Shown here piece after piece: positions 1 through 5,411 of a stretch of 11,668 bases of DNA (positions are counted from its first letter, which is position 1; each line of letters begins with the position of its first letter). The notes under the pieces are model-generated. The model was not told where the DNA came from and did no database searches. It saw nothing but the letters and a program-made list of their open reading frames with translations. The position numbers and the translations under genes are program-made. Origin of the DNA: Baffinella frigidus (Eukaryota > Cryptophyceae > Cryptomonadales > Baffinellaceae); contig MU646389.1 in assembly GCA_026770585.1 (NCBI GenBank), forward strand, positions 635,052-646,719. Direction: 5' to 3'.

Positions 1-94
<94 letters not shown>
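1..94. repeat. CT dinucleotide microsatellite
   Basis: A nearly pure CT tract with a short CCCTCCCCCCC interruption near 59-69. It runs off the left edge of the window, so its true length is unknown. It ends directly at TGCAG (94-98), so it could serve as the pyrimidine tract of a 3' splice site. All other CT-type tracts in the window carry pyrimidines on this same strand. Confidence 0.97.
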
Positions 95-95
<1 letters not shown>

Positions 96-98
96 CAG

Positions 99-168
99 GT
101 ACTTCTTCAAAGGAATCGTGATCCTCTCCACGACCGAAGCCAGCCAACTACGCCCAAGTTTCGGTTAG
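99..168 (+). CDS. possible 3'-terminal exon of an unknown gene
   Basis: The CT tract ends in TGCAG at 94-98, a good match to a eukaryotic 3' splice acceptor. From 99 one frame stays open to TAG at 166-168. After one base that would complete a split codon it reads YFFKGIVILS and then about 12 more residues. Most codons end in G or C (ATC, GTG, ATC, CTC, TCC, ACG, ACC), unlike the surrounding repeats. I do not recognise the peptide. With only 22 codons, chance is a real alternative, and I see no polyadenylation signal within 170 bp downstream. The rest of the gene would lie left of the window. Confidence 0.25.
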
Positions 169-285
169 GATATCCGTGGAAACCATCATCCTTCCCTACG
201 GATGGCCTACCGTAGGGTCCTAGGGCCTCTTCACTTACTGTACGGGTTATTTTCGAAAAGCCTTCTTAGTCCACCGTGTGGCTAG
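165..285 (+). repeat. dispersed repeat X, copy 1
   Basis: This stretch matches 4618-4737 in the same orientation and 2312-2440 in reverse. Shared landmarks are ATCCGT, then GCCTACCGTAGGGTCCTAGG, then GGGTTATT, then a terminal segment ending CCGTGTGG (TTCGAAGTCCGCTGTGTGG in the other copies). It is diverged and its left end is poorly defined. No coding potential is seen. X elements have a hairpin-prone core but no clear terminal inverted repeats, so their class is unknown. Confidence 0.6.
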
Positions 286-338
286 CTCGCATGTGAACCC
301 CAATTAACCGTCAAATGCGTGTGTTCTGTGCTCACGAC

Positions 339-617
339 CCTTTAGGTCCTTTAGGTTCTTCGAGCTCCCAACATAGGCGGACACCGGAACTGGTTCTGTA
401 GAAAGACCATTCTTCCTTTCGGATCACATCCATCGAAATATCCATCCTCCACCTCGCCATTAAGACTCCCACAAAGACCCTCTATCTCGAAACAGTCAAC
501 TGATGTCCTTTGAATGCTACAAGCTGGAGGCTTAAGTGAGTCTACGTCCGCGTCCTCCAGAACAAGTTCCGGCGTCCGCCTATGTTGGGAGCTCGAAGAA
601 CGTAAAGGACCTAAAGG
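339..617. mobile_element. foldback element with 60-bp inverted arms
   Basis: The left arm at 339-398 begins CCTTTAGGTCCTTTAGGTTC. The reverse complement of the right arm at 558-617 is the same over 60 bp with three or four mismatches. The arms flank a 159-bp centre that is not self-complementary. Long arms around unrelated interior DNA are typical of foldback or MITE-type elements that have picked up host sequence. I could not find a clean target-site duplication at the arm ends. The centre is described separately. Confidence 0.8.
399..557 (-). pseudogene. coding-like interior of the foldback element
   Basis: On the minus strand the 159-bp centre is open for all 53 codons and encodes an acidic, cysteine-containing stretch. 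It includes DSLKPPACSIQR near its start and NGEVEDGYFDGCD near its end. The open frame also runs through both arms. The residue mix looks more protein-like than the other frames in the window, which consist of simple repeats. A 53-codon open run is only mildly unlikely by chance. I do not recognise a family. If genuine, it would be a captured exon piece rather than a functional gene. Confidence 0.2.
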
Positions 618-734
618 ACTCATAACCTTGAACCTTAGGTGCCCTTAGAGCCTAGATACCCACATGTGCCCTCCGAACCGGGGGTGGTCTTATCCAGTGT
701 TTTCTCCACCCCTCCCCGGCACACCCCCTCATTG

Positions 735-856
735 TACAGGGGTACCTCGCTCATAGGAAAACGCCCCCCCTCCTAGGACCACCATAGGGCCCTAGGCATA
801 GGCCTACTGTAGGGCCCTAGGGGAAGACGCTTTCTTATGAGCGAGGTGCTTTTGCA
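735..856 (+). mobile_element. P-family palindromic element, copy 1
   Basis: The left end TACAGGGGTACCTCGCTCAT is mirrored at the right end by CTTATGAGCGAGGTGC. The interior is a run of CCTAGG and CCTACTGTAGG palindromes. Together these make a foldback element of about 120 bp. The centre lies in the opposite orientation to that of copy 2 at 1004-1124. The last bases of the right end have diverged (GCTTTTGC in place of CCCCTTA). No clear target-site duplication could be assigned. Confidence 0.75.
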
Positions 857-1003
857 TACTGTGCACTCCACAAAGTGGGCGTCGCAGAACGGTCCATTTA
901 GTTTCGTGGTACTAATTGTTGGATTGCTGGTACATGGACATTTAATTAACCGACATCTCGGTCGGGTTTCCAGTCGAAGGCTGCTTCGAAGCCCACTGTG
1001 TGG
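857..1003. other. spacer between two P-family elements
   Basis: About 147 bp without recognisable genes. The motif ACTGTG occurs at its start (858-863) and near its end (995-1000), and again just after the second P element (1125-1130). The segment TTCGAAGCCCACTGTGTGG at about 985-1003 matches the terminal part of dispersed repeat X. Some wording (ctccacaaagtgggcgtcgcag and following) loosely resembles the module at 8845-8890. Confidence 0.5.
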
Positions 1004-1124
1004 TACAGGGGTACCTCGCTCACAACAACGCGCCTCCTCCTAGGACCCTACAGTAGGCCTATGCCTAGGGCCCTATGGTGGTCCTAGGGGGGGGGTGCGG
1101 TTTCTTATGAGCGAGGTACCCCTT
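1004..1124 (-). mobile_element. P-family palindromic element, copy 2
   Basis: Ends TACAGGGGTACCTCGCTCA and GAGCGAGGTACCCCTTA form a TIR of about 19 bp. The interior is the reverse complement of copy 1: CCCTACAGTAGGCCTATG here against CATAGGCCTACTGTAGGG there. Copy 1 and copy 2 are therefore the same element inserted in opposite directions, or one has flipped between its arms. No transposase is encoded. Confidence 0.78.
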
Positions 1125-1226
1125 ACTGTGAAGCGGAGCGAGGGGCCTGAGTTGATTCGGTCATCCTACACGGGGCTGTATCCCCAGAGTGACGGGAAGG
1201 AGTCGCGTCCCGTGGCACGACCGCTT

Positions 1227-1374
1227 CAAATCGAATCAAATCCACCTGGACATCGAATCAAATCAAACCCGCCTGGACCGCGTGGCGCGCGACCGCGACG
1301 CAGTTGGCGATGAAGTCCTCCGCACTCCTGCGGTCCAGTCGGATTTGATTTGAGTCGGATTTGATTTGATTTGG
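1227..1374. repeat. imperfect inverted repeat rich in AATCAAAT
   Basis: The left arm (about 1227-1280) has AATCAAATCC, then AATCAAATCAAA, then CCTGGACCG. The right arm (about 1330-1374) has CGGTCCAG, then GGATTTGATTTG twice, in mirror order. The loop of about 50 bp is GC-rich and ends with ATGAAGTCCTCCGCACTCCTG, which recurs at 1451 beside the 23-bp tandem array. The stem contains small internal loops, so it is older or less constrained than the other foldbacks. Confidence 0.65.
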
Positions 1375-1387
1375 TGCCGGAGAGAGA

Positions 1388-1597
1388 CGTCGTCAGTTAC
1401 TTCATCGTCAGTTACTTTACACCAGTTACTTTATTACGCCAGGGCATCCGATGAAGTCGTCCGCACTCCTGCCGCAGAGAGACGCCGTCAGTTACTTTAC
1501 ACGACCGATGTCAGTTACTTTACACGACCGATGTCAGTTACTTTACACGACCGATGTCAGTTACTTTACACGACCGATGCCAGTTACTTTACACGCC
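1388..1597. repeat. 23-bp tandem repeat array
   Basis: Units begin with GTCAGTTACTTTACACGACC and continue GAT. Exact copies start at 1487, 1510, 1533 and 1556, and a copy with GCCAGTT starts at 1579. The spacing is exactly 23 bp. Degenerate, shortened copies of GTCAGTTACTT lie at 1391-1435. The flank ATGAAGTC-TCCGCACTCCTG occurs both before the degenerate part (1310) and before the array (1451), so a larger block was duplicated before the array expanded. There are no spacers, so this is not a CRISPR array. Open frames across it come from the repeat. Confidence 0.92.
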
Positions 1598-1887
1598 CTC
1601 CGCCCGATCCGCCCCCGGCGTCCAGACCAGCACGTGAGAAGAGAGGCCTGTATCACTACCGACTCTCCTAACGGGTCACACCGGAACGTCACTTTCGATC
1701 GATCGGCAAGGCTAATTTTTGCAAACGATGTTCGGGACTCCTCCGCTAGGGCGAAGTTTTTGAATTAGTCAACTCAAGGCGAAAATCGAAAACAAAAGTA
1801 CACCGAACGTGTATCTCGTTTCTAAAGTTGACTAGCCTCCGTGGTGGGGATTGGATGGAAGCTGTGTTGTGATCGATAAATGGATAT
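1598..1887. other. intergenic stretch, no gene seen
   Basis: Apart from the small inverted repeat at 1766-1834 this holds unique-looking sequence. A block beginning CTAGCCTCCGTGG (about 1832-1873) recurs at about 2096-2137 with several mismatches and continues GGTTGGATGGA. Open frames across 1598-1768 start inside the tandem array and carry no recognisable domain. Confidence 0.5.
1766..1834. repeat. small inverted repeat with TAGTCAACT ends
   Basis: TAGTCAACT at 1766-1774 is perfectly mirrored by AGTTGACTA at 1826-1834, with a 51-bp interior. The same terminal motif occurs inside the elements at 2987-3146, 5412-5570 and 10169-10317, so this may be a remnant of that group. It is followed directly by CTAGCCTCCGTGG, a segment repeated at about 2096-2137. 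The evidence is limited to the short arms. Confidence 0.4.
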
Positions 1888-1923
1888 TTATAGGCTAACG
1901 TCCTGAAAATGGGGTAGTTAGGC
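1888..1923 (+). mobile_element. family 1 MITE fragment (one end only)
   Basis: ATAGGCTAACG, then CCTGAAAATGGGGTAGTTAGGC, is the outer end of the family seen complete at 3172-3338 and 5954-6119. It is of the ATAGGC end type. The match stops at GGC and the sequence passes directly into the 85-bp direct repeat at 1923. The remainder was probably lost at that junction. Confidence 0.7.
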
Positions 1924-2007
1924 TCGGATTTACCTTGCCAGCCAGGCGAATTCGCCTGGCTGTGTTAACTTATGTCCTAATCTTGGTACAAAATCAACTT
2001 TTGGGAA
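1923..2007 (+). repeat. 85-bp direct repeat, copy 1
   Basis: I see no difference from 2469-2553 over 85 bp. It carries a perfect 24-bp palindrome at 1939-1962 centred on GAATTC, flanked by GCCAGGC and GCCTGGC. The identity implies recent duplication or gene conversion. The flanking sequences of the two copies differ. There is no TG...CA terminal pattern and no tRNA-primer-like site, so an LTR pair is not supported. Confidence 0.95.
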
Positions 2008-2023
2008 ATGGATATTCAACGCC

Positions 2024-2070
2024 AGGGTCCTAAGGGGGGGGTGTTTTCTTATGAGCGAGACACCCCTGTA
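2024..2070 (+). mobile_element. P-family half-element
   Basis: The motif GGGTCCTAAGGGGGGGGTG and then TTTTCTTATGAGCGAG, followed by CACCCCTGTA, matches the right half of the P element at 1004-1124 from its centre outward. No left half is present. The break is at the symmetry centre. Confidence 0.6.
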
Positions 2071-2163
2071 GAGTGTGCCACCCTCCACCAACACCCTAGC
2101 CTCCGTGGGGGGGGTTGGATGGAGGCCGTGATGAAATCGGTGCAGGGCTGATCACCTCCATCG

Positions 2164-2288
2164 TTAGGCATACGGCATTGCCTAGGACCTCCTACCGTAG
2201 GCCGAGGGATCCTAGGACCGAAAAGTCTCGGCCTACGGTAGGAGGTCCTAGGCAATCCCGTAGGCCTAACTACCCCATTTTCAGGCCG
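2164..2288 (-). mobile_element. family 1 MITE, ends trimmed
   Basis: Arms TTAGGCATACGGCATTGCC and the mirrored GGTCCTAGGCAATCCCGTAGGCC flank a centre GGGATCCTAGGACCGAAAAG. Compared with 3172-3338, about 25 bp is missing from the left terminus and about 20 bp from the right. The centre is in the opposite orientation to those of 3172-3338 and 5954-6119, hence the minus orientation given here. The palindrome creates open frames on both strands with near-identical peptides, which are artefacts. Confidence 0.82.
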
Positions 2289-2311
2289 AAGTTCGGGCCA
2301 TCTTTCGCTTC

Positions 2312-2457
2312 ACGTGGTGTCCACACAGCGGACTTCGAAGAAATTGCTGAATAACCCTTAAGCGTTAAGACCTACGACCCTACAGTAGGCAACCCGTAGA
2401 GGCATAGGGGGGTTCCTGCGGATAAGGTAACGGAAACTCGGCCCAAAATGGGCCGAA
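2312..2457 (-). repeat. dispersed repeat X, copy 2 (reverse)
   Basis: Reverse complement of 4597-4737. Shared landmarks are CCACACAGCGGACTTCGAAG, then GAATAACCCTTAAGCG, then CCTACAGTAGGC, then GGATAAGGTAACG, then GGCCCAAAATGGGCC. The last is a 15-bp hairpin-forming palindrome. The match covers about 140 bp. No reading frame is conserved between copies. Confidence 0.72.
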
Positions 2458-2468
2458 GATCTTCAGAC

Positions 2469-2553
2469 CTCGGATTTACCTTGCCAGCCAGGCGAATTCG
2501 CCTGGCTGTGTTAACTTATGTCCTAATCTTGGTACAAAATCAACTTTTGGGAA
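2469..2553 (+). repeat. 85-bp direct repeat, copy 2
   Basis: Identical as far as I can read to 1923-2007, including the 24-bp palindrome (here 2485-2508). The 461 bp between the copies contains a P half-element, a trimmed family 1 MITE and repeat X copy 2. Downstream the sequence becomes unique. Confidence 0.95.
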
Positions 2554-2982
2554 CAGGTCGAAATCAATCGATTTGGTCCTTCCGTGAGGGTTGGTGGTAG
2601 ATAGCTGACACCCGAACCTTGATGCCCCACACACCAGACGTCTTGTGAGTAATTGACCTTCAACTAGCATGTTATGAGTCTAGGACAACTTACGAGAACT
2701 ACTTAAGATAGTTGAGTGGAAAGGTGCGTGGTGCTAAATGGTTCAGACGTGTGGTCGGTAGGTGCGAGAGGGGCTTACCGAAGGGAGCGAGGGGATTAAG
2801 GCTCATAGACTTTTGTATCACTCAACTCAAGGCTCACGGGCCTACCTAGGACCTGTATCGAGAGTAATAAAGAAGGAGAAGAACAAGTGAGGGGAGCCTA
2901 CCGGCGGAACTTGAGGGTGTTGCAGGTCCCGCAAGATGAGACGACCGACTGCGTGTTGTACACTCGCACCTGCCCAGGGTGC
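2554..2982. other. intergenic stretch, no gene recognised
   Basis: About 430 bp with few internal repeats. A near dyad GTTGAGTG (around 2710) and CACTCAACTC (around 2819) could pair over 100 bp. On the minus strand, 2984 down to 2898 encodes a 28-codon ATG-started peptide containing VVSSCGTCNTLKFRR, adjacent to the foldback element at 2987. This could be an exon scrap but is too short to call. No promoter, RNA gene or domain was identified. Confidence 0.45.
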
Positions 2983-2986
2983 ATTC

Positions 2987-3146
2987 TTATCTCAGATAAA
3001 CACTTTTAAAAGTCGTTTTCCTAAGTCAACTCCCCCACAAATCCGGCAACTTATGCGTACGGGCTCGCAGAGTAAAGCATAAGTTGACAGATTTGTGGGG
3101 GAGTTGACTTAGGAAAACGACTTTTAAAAGTGTTTATCTGAGATAA
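2987..3146. mobile_element. MITE with 70-bp arms and ATTC TSD
   Basis: The left arm 2987-3056 begins TTATCTCAGATAAACACTTT. The right arm 3077-3146 is its reverse complement with only a few mismatches, and the loop is 20 bp. The terminal 13 bases, TTATCTCAGATAA, match perfectly. The element is bracketed by ATTC at 2983-2986 and 3147-3150, a 4-bp target-site duplication at exactly the arm ends. Inside the arms, CTAAGTCAACTCCCCC relates it to the elements at 5412-5570 and 10169-10317. It encodes nothing and needs an outside transposase. A half copy lies at 10402-10481. Confidence 0.93.
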
Positions 3147-3171
3147 ATTCCGAGGCTTACTCCCGAGGGCA

Positions 3172-3338
3172 CGATAGGGTAACGGCCTGAAAATGGGATA
3201 GTTAGGCATACGGCATTGCCTAGGACCTCCTACCGTAGGCCGAGACTTGTTGGTCCTAGGATCCCTCGGCCTACGGTAGGAGGTCCTAGGCAATGCCGTA
3301 TGCCTAACTACCCCCATTTTCAGGCCGTTAGCCTATGA
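3172..3338 (+). mobile_element. family 1 MITE, complete copy
   Basis: The left end ATAGGGTAACGGCCTGAAAA and right end TTTTCAGGCCGTTAGCCTAT mirror each other, and the arms continue through GGCATACGGCATTGCCTAGG and CCTCCTACCGTAGGCCGAG to a short asymmetric centre near 3245-3265. One end is of the ATAGGG type, the other of the ATAGGC type, which gives the element a direction. No 4-bp duplication is found at the ends, although ACG lies at both (3171-3173 and 3339-3341). The right flank shares about 15 bp with the flank of the half-copy at 5075. Confidence 0.9.
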
Positions 3339-3540
3339 ACGTGCAGCGCGTATCCCTCAGGTGGCGTGTAGTCAATACGCTCCTACCGTAGGGCATACGT
3401 AGGAGCCTAGGACCTGCGGAGGGTCAAATATGACACCCTGGCCACTTGAGAGACAGGGGCTTACCCCGAGTACAGTCGACCAAACGGCCCGAGGCGGGCT
3501 CGTCTTAGACTATGTTCTCACACGGCCCGCCGCACCTCAG
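3339..3540. other. spacer with short CCTACCGTAGG dyads
   Basis: Contains GCTCCTACCGTAGGGCATAC followed by GTAGGAGC, an 8-bp inverted repeat around 3380-3410, and GCCTAGGACC. These resemble the core of the family 1 and X repeats without their ends. From 3420 to 3540 I see unique GC-rich sequence. A frame from 3430 to 3714 runs into the next element and has no recognisable domain. Confidence 0.45.
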
Positions 3541-3684
3541 CCACTTGGCAGCGGCCAAGTTCCTTTTCGCCTCGAAATCAAGGCGAAATCCCGGTTGGAA
3601 TCCAGGGCGATGGATAAGATTCTAGTACAAATGGTTCAGATGGTCTGGTCTGTATCCGTGAAGCCCCCGGTGGCTGCTAAGTGG
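3541..3684 (+). mobile_element. CCACTT element, copy 1
   Basis: The ends CCACTTGGCAGCGGCC and GGTGGCTGCTAAGTGG form a terminal stem. Inside are two further stems: TTTCGCCT paired with AGGCGAAA, and ATCCA paired with TGGAT. The closest relative is 4434-4572, which keeps the same plan although the first internal hairpin has a different sequence. No protein or RNA family is recognised. No target-site duplication longer than AG is seen. Confidence 0.75.
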
Positions 3685-3750
3685 AGCGTGGTTCTCGGCC
3701 AAAGCAGTCGCTAGCTGGAACAGCCCCAGAACAGGTTATGAGCCTTGCCG

Positions 3751-3830
3751 GGTAGGGTAAGGTAGGGTAAGGTAGGGTAAGGTAGGGTAAGGTAGGGTAA
3801 GGTAGGGTAAGGTAGGGTAAGGTAGGGTAC
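3751..3830 (+). repeat. 10-bp tandem array, GGTAGGGTAA x8
   Basis: Eight consecutive units, seven identical and the last differing only at its final base. The array starts right after CCTTGCCG and ends before an AT-rich stretch. G-runs are on the plus strand. The unit resembles but does not equal known telomeric repeats. High identity suggests recent expansion. Confidence 0.97.
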
Positions 3831-3879
3831 ACCATTACATTTCATATTAAAATATACTGATTCAAAAGTATGCTGCGCC

Positions 3880-3945
3880 CTAGGGTCCTGCAGTAGGTCT
3901 ATCCATAGGACCCTGCGGCAGCACTAGGGGGGGTACGGGTTCTTG
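3880..3945. repeat. degenerate CCTAGG palindromic core
   Basis: CCCTAGGGTCCTGCAGTAGG followed by CTATCCATAGGACCCTGC resembles the interior of the P elements. It is followed by CACTAGGGGGGGTACGGGTT and AAGCGAG, which parallel the P right end (GGGGTGCGGTTTCTTATGAGCGAG). Likely a decayed P copy. The left terminus is not recognisable. Confidence 0.5.
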
Positions 3946-4084
3946 GAAGCGAGATATCTCAGTAGGTTTAGTGCGAAGGCGCGTTTCATCACGTGAGACA
4001 CAGGAGCACGTGGGTGTCGTTTGACACAGAAAGGCACGGGCGTTTCCAAAAAAACGAAAATTGACGTTTGAATAACCCCCCGTA
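3946..4084. other. spacer, nothing recognised
   Basis: Contains two CACGTG hexamers near 3990 and 4008 and a short poly-A around 4048. No repeat family, gene or RNA is identified. Confidence 0.4.
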
Positions 4085-4295
4085 CCACTCGAGGCTAGAA
4101 AGGGGACTATTTTAAATGTGGGATTGTTAAATTTAGTACCAGTCACGGGCGGGCTTGGTCACGTATCTGACAGAAATCTGTCAGATACGTGACCAAACGC
4201 CCCCATTTGTGTGAAAATTACTTCACACCTCTTTTCCCCCTTCACTTGTAAAAGAAACTCTATTTTAAAATGGTCCCATTGCTAGCCTCGAGTGG
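4085..4295. mobile_element. 211-bp foldback element, possible TA TSD
   Basis: The outer arms begin CCACTCGAGGCTAG and end CTAGCCTCGAGTGG. The mirror continues inward through GGGGACTATTTTAAA and TTTTAAAATGGTCCC with mismatches. TA occurs immediately outside both ends (4083-4084 and 4296-4297), as for Tc1/mariner-derived MITEs, but a 2-bp match is weak evidence. The middle carries a strong separate hairpin (4155-4196) and a smaller one, GTGTGAA with TTCACAC, near 4210-4226. No open frame of note. Confidence 0.78.
4155..4196. repeat. perfect 19-bp hairpin with 4-nt loop
   Basis: TTGGTCACGTATCTGACAG at 4155-4173 is followed by loop AAAT and its exact reverse complement. Weaker pairing continues outward (GGGCG with CGCCCC). 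It sits near the centre of the larger foldback and could be its tip or a nested insertion. A transcriptional terminator role is unlikely in this context, as no T-run follows. Confidence 0.95.
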
Positions 4296-4358
4296 TAGAG
4301 CCCTGCGTGGCTTCGCCCTGCACGCGAGAAGAAGAAGCACCGATTTTTTTTCAGGAGC

Positions 4359-4425
4359 CCCCCTAGGCCACTACTGCCTGCCGTAGTCAATACCGTAGGC
4401 CTAACTACCCGGTTTTCAGTCCGTG
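4359..4425 (-). mobile_element. family 1 half-element
   Basis: GTAGTCAATACCGTAGGCCT, then AACTACCCGGTTTTCAGTCCGTGA, matches one half of the family 1 copy at 10938-11092 from the CCCCCCTAGG centre outward to near the terminus. The opposite half is absent. The final bases of the terminus (TTACCCTAT in the intact copy) are changed. It abuts the CCACTT element at 4434. Confidence 0.7.
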
Positions 4426-4433
4426 ACCCTTTC

Positions 4434-4572
4434 CCACTTAGCAGCGGCCGCGTTCCTTTCCCCCCGGATATCCGGGGAAAATGCGGTTAGAATCCAATGC
4501 AATTGGATAAGATGCTAGTAAAAATCGTTCAGATGGACTGTATCCGTGAAGCCCCTGGTGGCTGCTAAGTGG
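4434..4572 (+). mobile_element. CCACTT element, copy 2
   Basis: CCACTTAGCAGCGGCC and GGTGGCTGCTAAGTGG form the terminal stem. The first internal hairpin is built on CCGGATATCCGG, different in sequence from the one in copy 1 but at the same position. The second hairpin, ATCCA with TGGAT, is conserved and its loop changes from GGGCGA to ATGCAAT. Conserved single-stranded segments include GTTCAGATGG and CTGTATCCGTGAAGCCCC. Overall the two copies align over about 140 bp. Confidence 0.77.
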
Positions 4573-4760
4573 AACCTGGGTGTCGATGCGGTTGGGATTT
4601 TCGGCCCAAATCGGGCCACCTTTTCGTTACCTTATCCGTAGGAACCCCCCCTATGTTCCTACAGATTGCCTACCGTAGGGTCCTAGGTCCTATCGCTTAA
4701 GGGTTATTCAAAATCCATTCGAAGTCCGCTGTGTGGTAGTAACCTGGGTGTCGATTCGGT
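4573..4760 (+). repeat. dispersed repeat X, copy 3, between 20-bp direct repeats
   Basis: The X match covers about 4597-4737. It is bracketed by AACCTGGGTGTCGATGCGGT at 4573-4592 and the same 20 bp with one mismatch at 4741-4760. A 20-bp duplication is long for a transposon target site, so a local duplication or template switch during insertion is more likely. The X copy includes GGCCCAAATCGGGCC, TTACCTTATCCG, GCCTACCGTAGGGTCCTAGG and TTCGAAGTCCGCTGTGTGG. Confidence 0.72.
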
Positions 4761-4818
4761 CGAGGCCGTTGTAGTGCTTGGGAGGCTCAGTCGCTTTGCC
4801 ACACCTGTCGAAACTCCC

Positions 4819-4851
4819 GGGTTGAGGGGTTGAGGGGTTTGGGTTGAGGGA
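4819..4851 (+). repeat. short GGGTTGAG minisatellite
   Basis: About four degenerate units of GGGTTGAG and GGGGTTTGG, placed directly after ACTCCCGG of the first module. This is the shortest of three such arrays and may show the early state of the expansion. Confidence 0.85.
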
Positions 4852-5074
4852 TATCGTGCTTGAGAGCCTCTGTCGCCTTGCCACACCTGGTCGAAACTCC
4901 CGGGGAAGTTGACTCAGCCGAGCAGGGTTGGCACCAGTGTGATGCCTACTCCGAGCCTCTCAATCACTACAACGTTGTAGTGCTGGAGCGCCTCTGTCGC
5001 TTTGCCACACCTGTTCGACATTATCGGGGAAGTTGGCTCAGCCGGGCAGTGTTGGCACCATACGCGCTGCACGT

Positions 5075-5171
5075 TCATAGGCTAACGGCCTGGAAATGGG
5101 GTAGTTAGGCCTACGGCATTGCCAAGGACCTCCTACCGTAGGCCGAGGGATCCTAGGACCAAAAAGTCTCG
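5075..5171 (-). mobile_element. family 1 half-element
   Basis: Starts TCATAGGCTAACGGCCTGGA and proceeds through the full arm and the centre GGGATCCTAGGACCAAAAAG to TCTCG, then stops. The second arm is missing. The end type (ATAGGC) and centre orientation both indicate the reverse orientation relative to 3172-3338. It lies within a module between GGTTGGCACCA and GCCATGCCTGATC. The flank just before it (ATACGCGCTGCACGT) also flanks the complete copy at 3338, inverted. Confidence 0.85.
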
Positions 5172-5229
5172 CCATGCCTGATCGGGAAAATAGTTGCTTT
5201 GCCGCACCTGGGCGACACTCCCGGGCGCA

Positions 5230-5337
5230 GGGGTTAAGGTTGGGGGTCGAGGGGTCGAGGGGTTGAGGGGTTGAGGGGTTGAGGGGTTGAGGGGTTGAGA
5301 GGTTGAGGGGTTGAGGGGTTGAGGGGTTGATGGTTGA
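5230..5337 (+). repeat. GAGGGGTT 8-bp minisatellite
   Basis: About 13 units, opening with GGGTTAAGGTTGGGGGTCGA and then regular GAGGGGTT repeats. Lies between the CGACACTCCCGGG and GACACTCCCTGGGAAGTTG segments of one module. Runs of four G could form G-quadruplexes on this strand. The minus strand encodes an artefactual Asn-Pro-Ser-Thr repeat. Confidence 0.95.
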
Positions 5338-5411
5338 GAGACACTCCCTGGGAAGTTGCCTGAACCGGGCAGGGTTTGTACCAGCGCAATGCCTAATCCG
5401 GAAAGCAATTG

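Noticed and set aside
1487-1597. Possible CRISPR array
   Set aside because: The 23-bp units are contiguous with no spacers and the genome appears eukaryotic.
1923-2553. The 85-bp repeats as terminal repeats of a miniature LTR element
   Set aside because: No TG/CA ends, no primer-binding or polypurine tract next to them, and the interior consists of independent repeats.
2898-2984. Minus-strand 28-codon ATG frame with CGTCNT, reminiscent of a small zinc finger
   Set aside because: Only one CxxC pair, very short, no splice or homology support.
2049-3317. Frames that share HTALPRTSYRRPRDPRT-like peptides on both strands
   Set aside because: The shared peptide comes from the palindromic arms of family 1 MITEs, so it appears wherever a copy lies.
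3751-3830. Telomere end
   Set aside because: The array is only 80 bp, internal, and the unit is not a recognised telomeric repeat.
4155-4196. Rho-independent terminator or microRNA precursor
   Set aside because: No T-run follows, the context is a larger foldback, and a perfect 19-bp stem with a 4-nt loop is too short for a typical precursor.
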